Origin: Bryobacteraceae bacterium
GTDB lineage: Bacteria; Acidobacteriota; Terriglobia; Bryobacterales; Bryobacteraceae
Reading direction: 5' to 3'
Assembly: GCA_041394945.1 (NCBI GenBank)
Contig: JAWKHH010000006.1
Location: forward strand, 26,573-90,572
Length of the DNA: 64,000 bases
Shown here: positions 34,730-43,195 of the stretch, one piece after another
Layout: each line of letters opens with the position of its first letter
Numbering within the stretch: the first letter of the stretch is position 1
Notes under the pieces: model-generated
What the model was told of the DNA's origin: nothing
The model's input: only the letters and a program-made list of their open reading frames with translations
Databases searched by the model: none
Position numbers and translations under genes: made by a program

Positions 34730-35494
34730 ATGCTAAACTGGCACCCAGTGTCCGGTTACATCCTTCCGGCCCTGTTGGCAGCGGCTTGGTTGTGGGCTCT
34801 GTCCGGCAGGCGTTCGGGAACTTTCGCTCCTTCCCGCGCCGGATTCGCCTTGCTCGCCGCATTTACCCTGTTTTCCTGGTTGCCCGCCGCCTGGCTCGGC
34901 GCCCTCACTCTCGAAGCCGCCTATCCGCTCGCCTCCCGCCCGCCTGCCTCGGCCCAGGCCATTGTCGTTCTCGCCGGCCAGATCCGCTACGCCTTCCCCG
35001 CCCCCGTCGATCCCCTCCCCGGACCCGGCACCGCCCTCCGCTGCCATCACGCCGCCTGGCTCTACCAGAATGGCTTCGACCTCCCCATCTTCGTCTCCGG
35101 CGGCCCGGTCGGTAGCGGAAAACGAGCTCCCGTCGCCGCCGATGTCATGAAATCCGCTCTTGTCGGCCTTGGCGTGCCCGCCTCCCGCGTCTTCACAGAG
35201 TCCCGCTCCGCCAACACTCACGAGAACGCTGTCGAATCGGCCCAAATCCTCCGCAAAGCCGGCTTCGAACGCATCCTCCTGGTTACCGAAGCGTTCCACA
35301 TGCGGCGAGCTTCCGCCGCCTTCCGCAAACAAGGCATCGACGTCGTTCCCGCGCCTTGCGGCTTCCGCCGCGAACAGTTCGGATATTACCGTTGGTATCA
35401 ATGGGTTCCGACTCCTCAGGCCATCCTCTGGAACGAGGAGCACTTCCGCGAGTGGGCCGCCTTCGCTGCCTATTGGCTCCGGGACTGGCTTTGA
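34730..35494 (+). CDS. YdcF/SanA/ElyC-family membrane protein (DUF218)
   Basis: 254 residues from the ATG at 34730 (MLNWHPVSGY). A TTG 17 codons upstream is possible but lies in the leader of the divergent gene. Two N-terminal membrane segments precede a soluble domain with AIVVLAGQIRY, FVSGGPVGSGKRAPVAADVM, ESRSANTHENAVES and LLVTEAFHMRRASAAF, the ordered blocks of DUF218. Members such as ElyC and SanA affect envelope polysaccharide and undecaprenyl metabolism. The stop overlaps the next start as TGATG. Confidence 0.85.
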   Translation: MLNWHPVSGYILPALLAAAWLWALSGRRSGTFAPSRAGFALLAAFTLFSWLPAAWLGALTLEAAYPLASRPPASAQAIVVLAGQIRYAFPAPVDPLPGPGTALRCHHAAWLYQNGFDLPIFVSGGPVGSGKRAPVAADVMKSALVGLGVPASRVFTESRSANTHENAVESAQILRKAGFERILLVTEAFHMRRASAAFRKQGIDVVPAPCGFRREQFGYYRWYQWVPTPQAILWNEEHFREWAAFAAYWLRDWL

Positions 35495-36336
35495 TGCGCC
35501 TCGCTCTCCTGGCGTCTCTCTGCGCCTCGCTCTGCTTTCCCGCCTGCTCCCGTCATCCCGCCGCCTCGCCGATCTACACCTTCTCTTACGGCCCGGACCC
35601 GGCCCAGCGCTGTCACTTCTACCTCCCGTCAAACCCTTCTCCCCAATCCCGCCCCCTTGCCGTCGTCGTCCACGGCGGCGCCTGGCGCGACGGGTCCCCC
35701 GAGGAAATCGCCGCCGCCGGATTGTTCCAGCCTCTCCTTGACCGCGGCTTCCTCGTCGCCGCGCCCGCCTACCGCCTCGCGCCCGCTCACCGCGCCCCGG
35801 CCGCCGCCGTCGATCTCCGCAACGCAATTGCTGCCGCCGCCCGCCTCTGCCCCCGCTTCTCCGGCGACCCCGCCCGCCTCCTCCTAGCCGGATTCTCCGC
35901 CGGCGCTCATCTCGCCCTCCTCGCCGCCACCGCTCCCCCCGGCGCCGTTCCCAGCCCCATAGCCCGTCCCGCCGCCATCGTCAGCTTCTGGGGTATCTCC
36001 GATCTCCCCGCCCTTCTCGAAGATCCCCGCACCCGGTCCCTGGCCACCGCTTGGCTCCCCGACCCCTTCCCGTACGAACTCCCCTCGCTCCTATCACCTC
36101 TCCGTTATGCCGATAGAACCCTCGTGCCGGTCCTCGCCTTCCACTCCCGTCACGACCCGCTCGTGCCCTTTTCCCAATCCCGCTCGCTCGTCGAGGCCAT
36201 CGACGCCGCCGGCGGCCGCGCTACTCTCATCGAACTCGATCACCGCTCCCATGCCCCCGCCGCGCCCGCCGTCCAGCTCCTGTACGCACGCGTCTTCGAG
36301 TTTCTCGAACAAACCACCCCCAATCTCCTTCCATGA
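35494..36336 (+). CDS. Alpha/beta-hydrolase lipoprotein
   Basis: 280 residues; ATG overlaps the previous stop. The signal peptide ends in a lipobox, SLCFPAC, predicting a lipid-anchored protein. The hydrolase core shows VVVHGGAWRDG (oxyanion loop HGGAW), YRLAPAHR, LAGFSAGAHLALLA (nucleophile elbow GFSAG), SRHDPLVPF (Asp) and LDHRSHA (His). This fits the esterase/carbohydrate esterase-like branch with HGG motif. It may deacylate glycans or acylated sugars outside the cytoplasm. It overlaps the acyltransferase gene by 4 bp, so adding and removing acyl groups may be coupled; that is inference. Confidence 0.83.
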   Translation: MRLALLASLCASLCFPACSRHPAASPIYTFSYGPDPAQRCHFYLPSNPSPQSRPLAVVVHGGAWRDGSPEEIAAAGLFQPLLDRGFLVAAPAYRLAPAHRAPAAAVDLRNAIAAAARLCPRFSGDPARLLLAGFSAGAHLALLAATAPPGAVPSPIARPAAIVSFWGISDLPALLEDPRTRSLATAWLPDPFPYELPSLLSPLRYADRTLVPVLAFHSRHDPLVPFSQSRSLVEAIDAAGGRATLIELDHRSHAPAAPAVQLLYARVFEFLEQTTPNLLP

Positions 36337-37460
36337 CCCCAGTCACGCCCGCTTCGCCCCCCGCCTCCGGACGCATCCCTTCGCTCGACGGCCTCCGCGC
36401 CATCTCCATCATTCTCGTTCTGATCGGACATCTCAACGGCACCGCCGGCTTTGGCTCCCACCCCTGGATCCGTTCCACCTTCGGCGACCTCGCCCACCTC
36501 GGCGTCGTCGTCTTCTTCGTCATCTCCGGTTTCCTCATCACCACTCTGCTCCTCAAGGAGCACGCCAAAACCGGAACCGTCTCCCTGGTCCTCTTCTACG
36601 CCCGCCGCTCCATCCGCATTTTCCCGGCCGCCCTCGCCTTTCTCGCCGCCATGGCCCTCGCGCACTATCTCCACTGGATCGAACTCCACCCGCGCGACAT
36701 GCTCCACGCCCTCACCTATACCGTCAACTACCACGTCAACCGCTCCTGGTTCATCGGACATCTCTGGTCCCTCTCGGTCGAAGAACAGTTCTACCTTCTT
36801 TGGCCCCTCACCATGCTCCTGCTCGGGCCGCGCCGCGCCTTCTGGTTCGCCGCCTTCATGCTCGTTCTCTCACCCTGCTTCCGCATCGCCGCGTGGCTCT
36901 TCCTCCGCGGCAACCCCCTCGCCGACGCCGAAATGTTCCCCATGGTTTCCGACAGCCTCGCCGCCGGATGCCTCCTCGCCGGCCTTCGCCCGCACCTCGA
37001 ATCCCACCGCCTTTACCGCCACCTGCTGGCCGGCCCCTCCTGGCTCTTCCTCCTCGCCGCCCTGCTCGTTCTCAACCGCTTTTCAATCTATGTCGCCGGC
37101 TCCACCATCGGATTCGCGATCGAAAATCTCCTCATTGCCGCGCTCGTCCATCGCGCCGTCGTCAATCCCGGCTCCGCCTTCGGATCGTTCCTCAACTCCG
37201 CGCCGGTCTCGGCCATCGGCGTGCTTTCCTACTCGCTCTACCTCTGGCAGCAGCCCTTCCTGAACCGCCACTCCTCAGCCTGGGTCAACGCCTTCCCGCA
37301 GAACCTCGTTCTCGCGATCGGGATGGCCGTCATCTCCTACCGCCTCCTCGAACATCCCCTCAACGCGCTCCGCCACCGTCTCCGCGCCGATTCTTCCCCG
37401 CCCCGGCCGCCTTCCTCACCCTCGGACCGGCCCCCCGCTTCGGTTGCCCGCATCTCCTGA
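36333..37460 (+). CDS. Acyltransferase 3 family membrane protein (OafA-like)
   Basis: 375 residues with about ten membrane segments. RIPSLDGLRAISIILVLIGHL is the hallmark N-terminus with the catalytic His. FFVISGFLITTLLLKE, FYARRSIRIFPA and HLWSLSVEEQFYLLWPL follow in the usual order. Such proteins O-acetylate exported polysaccharides using a cytoplasmic acyl donor. ATG overlaps the preceding stop as ATGA. This is a second O-acylation route in the locus, distinct from the MBOAT set at 22.9-27.5 kb. Confidence 0.92.
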   Translation: MTPVTPASPPASGRIPSLDGLRAISIILVLIGHLNGTAGFGSHPWIRSTFGDLAHLGVVVFFVISGFLITTLLLKEHAKTGTVSLVLFYARRSIRIFPAALAFLAAMALAHYLHWIELHPRDMLHALTYTVNYHVNRSWFIGHLWSLSVEEQFYLLWPLTMLLLGPRRAFWFAAFMLVLSPCFRIAAWLFLRGNPLADAEMFPMVSDSLAAGCLLAGLRPHLESHRLYRHLLAGPSWLFLLAALLVLNRFSIYVAGSTIGFAIENLLIAALVHRAVVNPGSAFGSFLNSAPVSAIGVLSYSLYLWQQPFLNRHSSAWVNAFPQNLVLAIGMAVISYRLLEHPLNALRHRLRADSSPPRPPSSPSDRPPASVARIS

Positions 37461-37493
37461 TTTTCGATACACTAGCAGGCAGTGGAAGCCAAC

Positions 37494-38390
37494 ATGAACG
37501 GGGGAGCTTCACCCATCGACGCGCCCCCCGAGCAGACGTCCACCGCCCAATTCTTGCCGGCCGTCCTGCCTGCATTCCTTTGGTTCGCGGTTCTCCTGGT
37601 CGTCCTCTATCTTCCCGTCCTAACTTCCATGGTCCGCGAGTGGGCCGAAGAGGAGGAAATGGGGCACGGCTTCTTTGTGCCTCTCGTCGCTGGCGCAATC
37701 ATCTGGAGAGAGCGCGAAAAGTTACTCTCCATTCCCGTCAAGCCATTCTATCCAGCCATTCTCCTCGTCCTGATCGGCTTCGCGGTTTCCCTCCTCGGCA
37801 GCCTTGGCGCGGACTTCTTCCTCGCCCGCATCGGATTCGTGATGGCGCTCTACGGCGTCGTCTGGACGCTCACCGGCAACGCCATCGTCAAGCAGCTCCT
37901 CTTCCCGTTCTTCCTGCTCCTGTTCATGATCCGCATGCCGCTGTTCATCTACAGCCAGATCACGTTTCCTCTTCAGTTATTCGCCAGCGCCGTCGCCGAG
38001 CACGTCTTGAACTTCATCGGTATTCCCGTCTTCCGCGACGGTAACATCCTTGAACTCGCCAGCCGCAAACTTTCCGTCGTCGAGGCCTGCAGCGGCATCC
38101 GCTCCCTCATCAGCCTCTCGTTTCTTTCCCTCGTCTACGGCTATTACTTCGATTCCAAGAAGTGGATGCGCTGGGCCCTTCTCGCCTCCACGATTCCCAT
38201 CGCCATCTTCGCCAACGCCGGCCGCGTCACCCTTACCGGAATCATCAGCGCCGTGAGGGCCGAGTTCGCCGACGGCTTCTACCATAGCCTCGAAGGCGGC
38301 GTCGTCTTCATGATCGCCCTCGTCGCCCTCATCTTCACCCATCAGCTTGTCAATCGCGGTTACCAAGCCATCTCCGGACGAAAGGCCTAG
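37494..38390 (+). CDS. xrt: Exosortase
   Basis: 298 residues with about eight membrane segments. The exosortase triad is visible: Cys199 in VVEACSGIRSLI, Arg244 in NAGRVTLTG and His264 in GFYHSLEGGVVFM (numbering from the ATG at 37494). The enzyme is a cysteine transpeptidase-like membrane protein that processes PEP-CTERM proteins, usually within exopolysaccharide loci. I prefer the ATG with GGAAG close upstream; a GTG four codons earlier (37482) is an alternative. The EpsI-type protein follows 3 bp after the stop as a separate gene rather than a fusion. Confidence 0.93.
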   Translation: MNGGASPIDAPPEQTSTAQFLPAVLPAFLWFAVLLVVLYLPVLTSMVREWAEEEEMGHGFFVPLVAGAIIWREREKLLSIPVKPFYPAILLVLIGFAVSLLGSLGADFFLARIGFVMALYGVVWTLTGNAIVKQLLFPFFLLLFMIRMPLFIYSQITFPLQLFASAVAEHVLNFIGIPVFRDGNILELASRKLSVVEACSGIRSLISLSFLSLVYGYYFDSKKWMRWALLASTIPIAIFANAGRVTLTGIISAVRAEFADGFYHSLEGGVVFMIALVALIFTHQLVNRGYQAISGRKA

Positions 38391-38393
38391 CTC

Positions 38394-39053
38394 GTGGTTT
38401 TCTTCAAAAGCACCGCCGTCAAAGTAGTCACCCTCCTGCTCCTGCTGCAAATCGGAGTGTCTTACTCCATGCGCAGGACCGAATACGTCCCCGCCCTCAC
38501 TCCCCTCAAGCAGTTCCCCGCCACCATCGGCCCCTGGAAGCTCTACCAGGAAGGCGTCATCGAACAGGAAATCCTCGACCTGCTCCGCGCCGATGACACC
38601 ATCTCCCGCTCCTACGTCGATCCCGCCACCAGCCAGCGCGCCCACTTCTACATGGCGGTCTTCAAGTCCCAGCGCGCAGGCGTTCAGCCCCATTCCCCGC
38701 GCGTCTGCCTGCCCGGCTCCGGCTGGACCCCGCAAGACATTTCTCAGGTCGAGGTCCCCGTCTCCGGATGGGTCGATCCCACCATCACCGTCAATAAATA
38801 CGTCGTCGCCCACGGCGAAGACCGCAGCGTCGTCCTCTACTGGTTCCAGACCCACAACCGCGTCATCGCCAGCGAATACGCCGCCAAGGTCTTCACCATC
38901 CTCGACGCCGCCCGCTTCCACCGCAGCGACACCTCCATCGTCCGCATCATCGTCAACGCCGACGGCGTGGCCGGAGTGCCGCACGCCACCGAAGTCGCCC
39001 TCTCCGCCGTGAAGGACTTCTTCGGGCCCGTCCGGGAGATCCTCCCGAAGTAG
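38394..39053 (+). CDS. epsI: Exosortase-associated protein EpsI
   Basis: 219 residues from a GTG. One N-terminal membrane segment (VVTLLLLLQIGVSYSM), then a periplasmic domain with PLKQFPATIGPWKL, SPRVCLPGSGWTPQDIS and YWFQTHNRVIASEYAAKVFTILDA. These are the conserved EpsI (PF11984) features. Usually found fused to or beside exosortases; role in exopolysaccharide export or processing remains unclear in the literature. Co-transcribed with the exosortase. Confidence 0.9.
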   Translation: MVFFKSTAVKVVTLLLLLQIGVSYSMRRTEYVPALTPLKQFPATIGPWKLYQEGVIEQEILDLLRADDTISRSYVDPATSQRAHFYMAVFKSQRAGVQPHSPRVCLPGSGWTPQDISQVEVPVSGWVDPTITVNKYVVAHGEDRSVVLYWFQTHNRVIASEYAAKVFTILDAARFHRSDTSIVRIIVNADGVAGVPHATEVALSAVKDFFGPVREILPK

Positions 39054-39068
39054 ACCGGCATCCCTCTC

Positions 39069-39917
39069 ATGGCTTCTCCCCGCGTCAGCATCGTGATGCT
39101 GACCTATAACCGTCCCCAGTTCATCGGCCGCGCGATCGACAGTATCGCTGCGCAGGACCTCTCCGATTGGGAACTCATCGTCGTTCACGACGGCCCCAAC
39201 CAGTTCACTCGCGACCTCGTCACCGCCCGCGCCCAGTCCGACCCGCGCATCCGCTACTTCCACCGCGACAAGGGCGGCAACATCGCCAACGCCACCAACC
39301 ACGGCCTCCGTCAGGCCCGCGGCGAGTTCATCGCCATCCTCGACGACGACGATTATTGGGGCCGTCCCGACAAACTCTCCACCCAGGTCGATTTCCTCGC
39401 CCGGAACCCCGGCTACGCCGGCTGCGGCTCCGGCATGATCGTCATTGATGAACAGGGCGCCGAGATCCTGCGCAATCTCAAACCCGAGTCCGACGAAGAG
39501 ATCAAACGCAACGCCCTGTTCGCCAATCCCCTCGCGCACTCCACTTCCATGTACCGCCGCGCCGCCATCGAACAGTGCGGCCTTTACGACGAGTCCCTCG
39601 CCGGCTTCCAGGATTGGGACGTCTGGCTCAAGCTCGGCCGCGCCGGCAAGCTCTATAACTGGCCCGAGTACACCACTTACTATCAGCTCTGGGAAGGCGG
39701 CGGCTCCTTCCACGCCCAGCGCCGCAATACCGAATCTGCTATCGCCATCGTGAAGCGGCACGGTCCTTACTATCGCGGCTATCCGGTCGCCCTGGCGATG
39801 GCTTACTCCTACTACGCCTACGCCCGCCTCCCCATCGGGTTCCGCCGCGCGACTTATTATTCGCTCTCCCGCGCCAAAAAGGCCTTCTTCGGTGGAAAGC
39901 AGGCGCCCGCCGCATGA
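39069..39917 (+). CDS. Glycosyltransferase family 2
   Basis: 282 residues, GT-A fold. SIVMLTYNRPQFIGRAIDSIAAQ at the N-terminus, VVHDGPN, then FIAILDDDDYWGRPDKL, which holds the DxD metal/nucleotide motif. AGFQDWDVWLKLG matches the acceptor-side ED-type motif of the family. A soluble inverting transferase that adds a sugar to lipid-linked glycan in the cytoplasm. Overlaps the next glycosyltransferase gene by 4 bp (ATGA). Confidence 0.92.
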   Translation: MASPRVSIVMLTYNRPQFIGRAIDSIAAQDLSDWELIVVHDGPNQFTRDLVTARAQSDPRIRYFHRDKGGNIANATNHGLRQARGEFIAILDDDDYWGRPDKLSTQVDFLARNPGYAGCGSGMIVIDEQGAEILRNLKPESDEEIKRNALFANPLAHSTSMYRRAAIEQCGLYDESLAGFQDWDVWLKLGRAGKLYNWPEYTTYYQLWEGGGSFHAQRRNTESAIAIVKRHGPYYRGYPVALAMAYSYYAYARLPIGFRRATYYSLSRAKKAFFGGKQAPAA

Positions 39918-41083
39918 GCCTCGAAGGGCATTCCATCGTCTACTTCGGCAACGACTGGTTCGGCGAGAACCGCACCAGCAGCCACCACGTCGCCCGCCGC
40001 CTCGGCCGTCGCCTCCCGCTGCTCTACGTCTCCGCCCCCGGCCTCCGCGCCCCCAAAGCCACCGGCCGCGACGTCAAGAAACTCTTCCGCAAGCTCGGCC
40101 AGACCCTCGACCTCCCCACCGAAATCGGGCCTCACATGTGGCACATGACCATGCCTCAAGTGCCCTTCCGCCGCCTCCCCGGCATGGACGCCTTCAACAC
40201 CGCCTCCGGTTCGTTCCTCATCCGCCGCGCCATCGCCCACCTCGGCTTCCGCGACGTCCTCGCCTTCGTCCTCGTCCCCCACGCCGGACCCGCCGCCGCC
40301 GCCATCGGCGCCCGCCTCCTCGTCTACTACTGCACCGACGACTACGCCGCCCTGCCCGGCGTCGACAAGGAACGCGTCACCCGCCTCGACGAGGACCTCA
40401 CCCGCCGCGCCGACCAGGTCTTCGTCACCTCGCCCAAACTGATCGAATCCAAGATCCCGCTCAACCCCAACTCCGTCTTCGCCCCACACGGCGTCGACGT
40501 CGAGCTCTTCTCCAAGGCGAGCGACCCCGCCTTCGAACCCGCGCCCGCCACCGCCGCCCTCCGCCACCCCGTCATCGGCTTCTTCGGCGTCATCGGCGCC
40601 TGGATCGATGTCCCGCTACTCAACTTCCTCGCCGCCTCCCGCCCCGACTGGACCTTCCTGTTCGTCGGCATGGCCTCCACCGACCTCGCCGGGCTCGACC
40701 GCCTCCCCAACGTCGTCATGCCCGGGCCCCAGCCCTACGAAGACCTCCCGCGCTGGGCCCAGGCCTTCGACGTCGCCATCATTCCCTACATCCTCAATCA
40801 GCAGGTCCTGATGGCCAACCCCCTCAAACTTCGCGAATACCTCGCCACCGGCAAGCCCGTCGTCTCGGTCTCGACGCCGGAAATCGACCGCTTCGCCCAT
40901 TGCATTCGTCTCGCCCACAACCGCGACGAGTTTCTTGCCCAGATCGAAGCCGCTCTCGAAGAAGGCGCCGCGCCGCGCCGCGCCGAGCGCCAGCAGGCCG
41001 TTGCGTCGATGAGTTGGGACGCGCGTGCCGAAGAGACTTTACGGATCGTTGAACAACGCCTCGCCGCTCTCGGCCGGGCCTGA
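39914..41083 (+). CDS. Glycosyltransferase (GT-B, TuaH-like)
   Basis: 389 residues. Two-half GT-B architecture: an N-terminal FGNDWFGENRTSSHHVARRLGRR segment and a C-terminal HPVIGFFGVIGAWIDVPLLNFLA...VMPGPQPYEDLPRWAQAFDVAIIPY...NPLKLREYLATGKPVV block. YYCTDDYAALPG in the middle is common to TuaH and related transferases. It probably adds a sugar to the same glycan as the preceding GT2. Start and stop are tightly packed with neighbours. Confidence 0.87.
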   Translation: MSLEGHSIVYFGNDWFGENRTSSHHVARRLGRRLPLLYVSAPGLRAPKATGRDVKKLFRKLGQTLDLPTEIGPHMWHMTMPQVPFRRLPGMDAFNTASGSFLIRRAIAHLGFRDVLAFVLVPHAGPAAAAIGARLLVYYCTDDYAALPGVDKERVTRLDEDLTRRADQVFVTSPKLIESKIPLNPNSVFAPHGVDVELFSKASDPAFEPAPATAALRHPVIGFFGVIGAWIDVPLLNFLAASRPDWTFLFVGMASTDLAGLDRLPNVVMPGPQPYEDLPRWAQAFDVAIIPYILNQQVLMANPLKLREYLATGKPVVSVSTPEIDRFAHCIRLAHNRDEFLAQIEAALEEGAAPRRAERQQAVASMSWDARAEETLRIVEQRLAALGRA

Positions 41084-41093
41084 GCTTACTGCC

Positions 41094-43163
41094 ATGAACC
41101 AAAAAACATTCCGCGTCGGCATCCTCGGCGCCGGCTACGTCGCTGACTATCACATCCGGGCCCTGCAGACCATCGCCGGCGTCACGATCGCCGGTATCGC
41201 CGATCCGGACACCGCCAAGGCTCAGGCCATGGCCGCCCGCTACGGCGCCCGGGCCTTCGCGAGCTTCGCCGAACTGGCCGCCGCCACCCAGCCCGACGTC
41301 GTCCACATCCTGACTCCGCCCCAGTTCCACGCCCCCCTCGCCATTGAGGCCCTCGACAAAGGCTGCCACGTCTACGTCGAAAAGCCCATGGCCGAAACCG
41401 CCGCCGACTGCGACCGCATGATCGAAGCCGCCCGGCGCAACAACCGCGTGCTCAGCGTCAACCACTCGGCCCGCATGGACCCGGTGGTGCTCGAAGCCAT
41501 CCGCCAGGTGAAGGCCGGCCGCATCGGCGACGTCAAGGGAGTCGACTTCTTCCGCAGCTCGGACTATGTGCCTTATGCCGGCGGCCCGGTCGTTCCGCCG
41601 CCCTTCCGCAACGGCTCTTACCCGTTCCAGGACCTCGGCGTTCACGGCCTCTATCTGCTCGAAAGCTTCCTCGGCCACATCCGTTCGGTGAAGGCGAACT
41701 TCTACTCCACCGGCCGCGATCCCTTCCTCACCTACGATGAATGGCGCGTCCTCGCCGAGTGCGAGAAGGGCGTCGGCGAGCTGTACCTTTCCTGGAACGT
41801 CAACCCGATGCAGAACGAACTCGTCGTCCATGGCGCCAACGGCGTGATGCACATCGATTGCTACATCCAGATGATCACCGTGCGCCGGAAGCTGCCGATG
41901 ATCCCCAAGCCCATCCTCCGCATGGGCTTCGCCGTCACCAATTCGCTCAGCCAGATCTGGCAGACCACAAAGAACTTCTTCCGCATCCTCACCGGTAAAC
42001 TCAAAGGCAATCCCGGCATCACCATCGGCGTGCAGGCCTTCTACGGCGCGCTCGCCGAAGGCGCCGAGCCGCCCATTCCGGCCAGCGAAGGCCGCCGCAT
42101 GGTCGACCTCATGGAGCAGGTTTCCAAGGAGGCCGACACGGCCAAGCAGGCCCTCGTCGACGCTGCCCGCGCCCGCCCCGTCGCCCCCGCGAAGATCCTC
42201 GTCACCGGCGCCGGCGGCTTCCTCGGCCGGCCGCTGTTCGAACGCCTCGCCGCCTCCGGCGAGCCCATCCGTGCCTTCATCCGCCGCCCCGCCGCCTGGA
42301 TGGAAAAATATCCCAACGCCGGAGCCGTCTTCGGCGACCTCGGCGACGCCGAAGCCCTCGACCGCGCTGTCGCCGGCGTCGAAACCGTCTATCACGTCGG
42401 CGCAGCCATGCGCGGCGGCAAGGAGGAGTTCGAACGCGGCACCGTCTGGGGCACCCGCAACCTCATCGAATCCTGCCTCAAGCACGGCGTCAAGCGCGTC
42501 ATCTACGTGAGTTCGCAAAGCGTCCTCGACCAGGCGAGCCACGTCCCCGGGACCCCCGTCACGGAGGCTTCCCCCTATGAGCCCTATCCCGAACGCCGCG
42601 GCCTCTACACCCAAACCAAGCTCACCGCCGAGAAGATCGTCCTCGACGCCATCCGCGACCGCGGCTTCCCGGCCGTCGTCCTCCGGCCCGGCCAGATCTT
42701 CGGACCCGGCGCCGAGCGTACATCGCCTTCGGGCGCCATCGGCATGGCCGGCCGCTGGATCGTCGTCGGCAACGGCAGCCATTCCCTCCCGCTCGTCTAC
42801 GTCGACGACGTCGTAGACGCGCTCATCGCCGCCGCCCACCGGCCCGAAGCCCTCGGTCAGGTCATTCAACTCGTCGACCCCACGCCGATCACCCAACGCC
42901 AGTTCGTCGACCACTGCCTTCGCAGCCCGAAGCTCACTCCGCCCATCAAGGCGCTCTACATCCCGAAGTGGTTCATGATGCTCGCCGCGCGCGGCGTCGA
43001 CATCCTCGGCAAGGTCCTCAAGCGCGACTTGCCTCTTTCGGTCTACCGCGTTCAATCGCTCCGGCCGCCCTATCCCTTCGATATCACGGCCGCCAAAACG
43101 AAGCTTGGATGGGAGCCCCGCACCGGCGCCCGCCGCGGCATGGAGATCACCTACGGCGCCTGA
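41094..43163 (+). CDS. Fusion of Gfo/Idh/MocA oxidoreductase and NAD-dependent epimerase
   Basis: 689 residues, two complete Rossmann enzymes in one chain; ATG at 41094. Residues 1-350 are a Gfo/Idh/MocA dehydrogenase: VGILGAGYVADYH dinucleotide loop, then HVYVEKPMAE with the conserved EKP lysine. Residues about 366-689 are an extended SDR: ILVTGAGGFLGRPLFERL, VYHVGAAM, YVSSQSV and the catalytic YTQTKLTAEK. They could act in sequence on one nucleotide sugar (oxidation then epimerisation or reduction), but the substrate is unknown. The reading frame runs through the junction without a break, so this looks like a true fusion. Confidence 0.88.
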   Translation: MNQKTFRVGILGAGYVADYHIRALQTIAGVTIAGIADPDTAKAQAMAARYGARAFASFAELAAATQPDVVHILTPPQFHAPLAIEALDKGCHVYVEKPMAETAADCDRMIEAARRNNRVLSVNHSARMDPVVLEAIRQVKAGRIGDVKGVDFFRSSDYVPYAGGPVVPPPFRNGSYPFQDLGVHGLYLLESFLGHIRSVKANFYSTGRDPFLTYDEWRVLAECEKGVGELYLSWNVNPMQNELVVHGANGVMHIDCYIQMITVRRKLPMIPKPILRMGFAVTNSLSQIWQTTKNFFRILTGKLKGNPGITIGVQAFYGALAEGAEPPIPASEGRRMVDLMEQVSKEADTAKQALVDAARARPVAPAKILVTGAGGFLGRPLFERLAASGEPIRAFIRRPAAWMEKYPNAGAVFGDLGDAEALDRAVAGVETVYHVGAAMRGGKEEFERGTVWGTRNLIESCLKHGVKRVIYVSSQSVLDQASHVPGTPVTEASPYEPYPERRGLYTQTKLTAEKIVLDAIRDRGFPAVVLRPGQIFGPGAERTSPSGAIGMAGRWIVVGNGSHSLPLVYVDDVVDALIAAAHRPEALGQVIQLVDPTPITQRQFVDHCLRSPKLTPPIKALYIPKWFMMLAARGVDILGKVLKRDLPLSVYRVQSLRPPYPFDITAAKTKLGWEPRTGARRGMEITYGA

Positions 43164-43195
43164 AAGCGCGCCCCGGGTGTATTATAAGTAGACCC

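Noticed and set aside
34668..34862. N-terminal extension of the sugar epimerase to 34862
   Set aside because: The TTG at 34667 has an ideal AAGGAGG, and the extension would overlap the divergent gene and precede the Rossmann motif with unrelated sequence.
37977..39761. 594-codon minus open frame under exosortase, EpsI and GT2
   Set aside because: Asp/Gly/Ala-rich antisense frame; all three plus-strand genes have strong motifs.
40824..43055. 743-codon minus open frame
   Set aside because: Antisense of the Gfo-SDR fusion; low-complexity acidic composition only.
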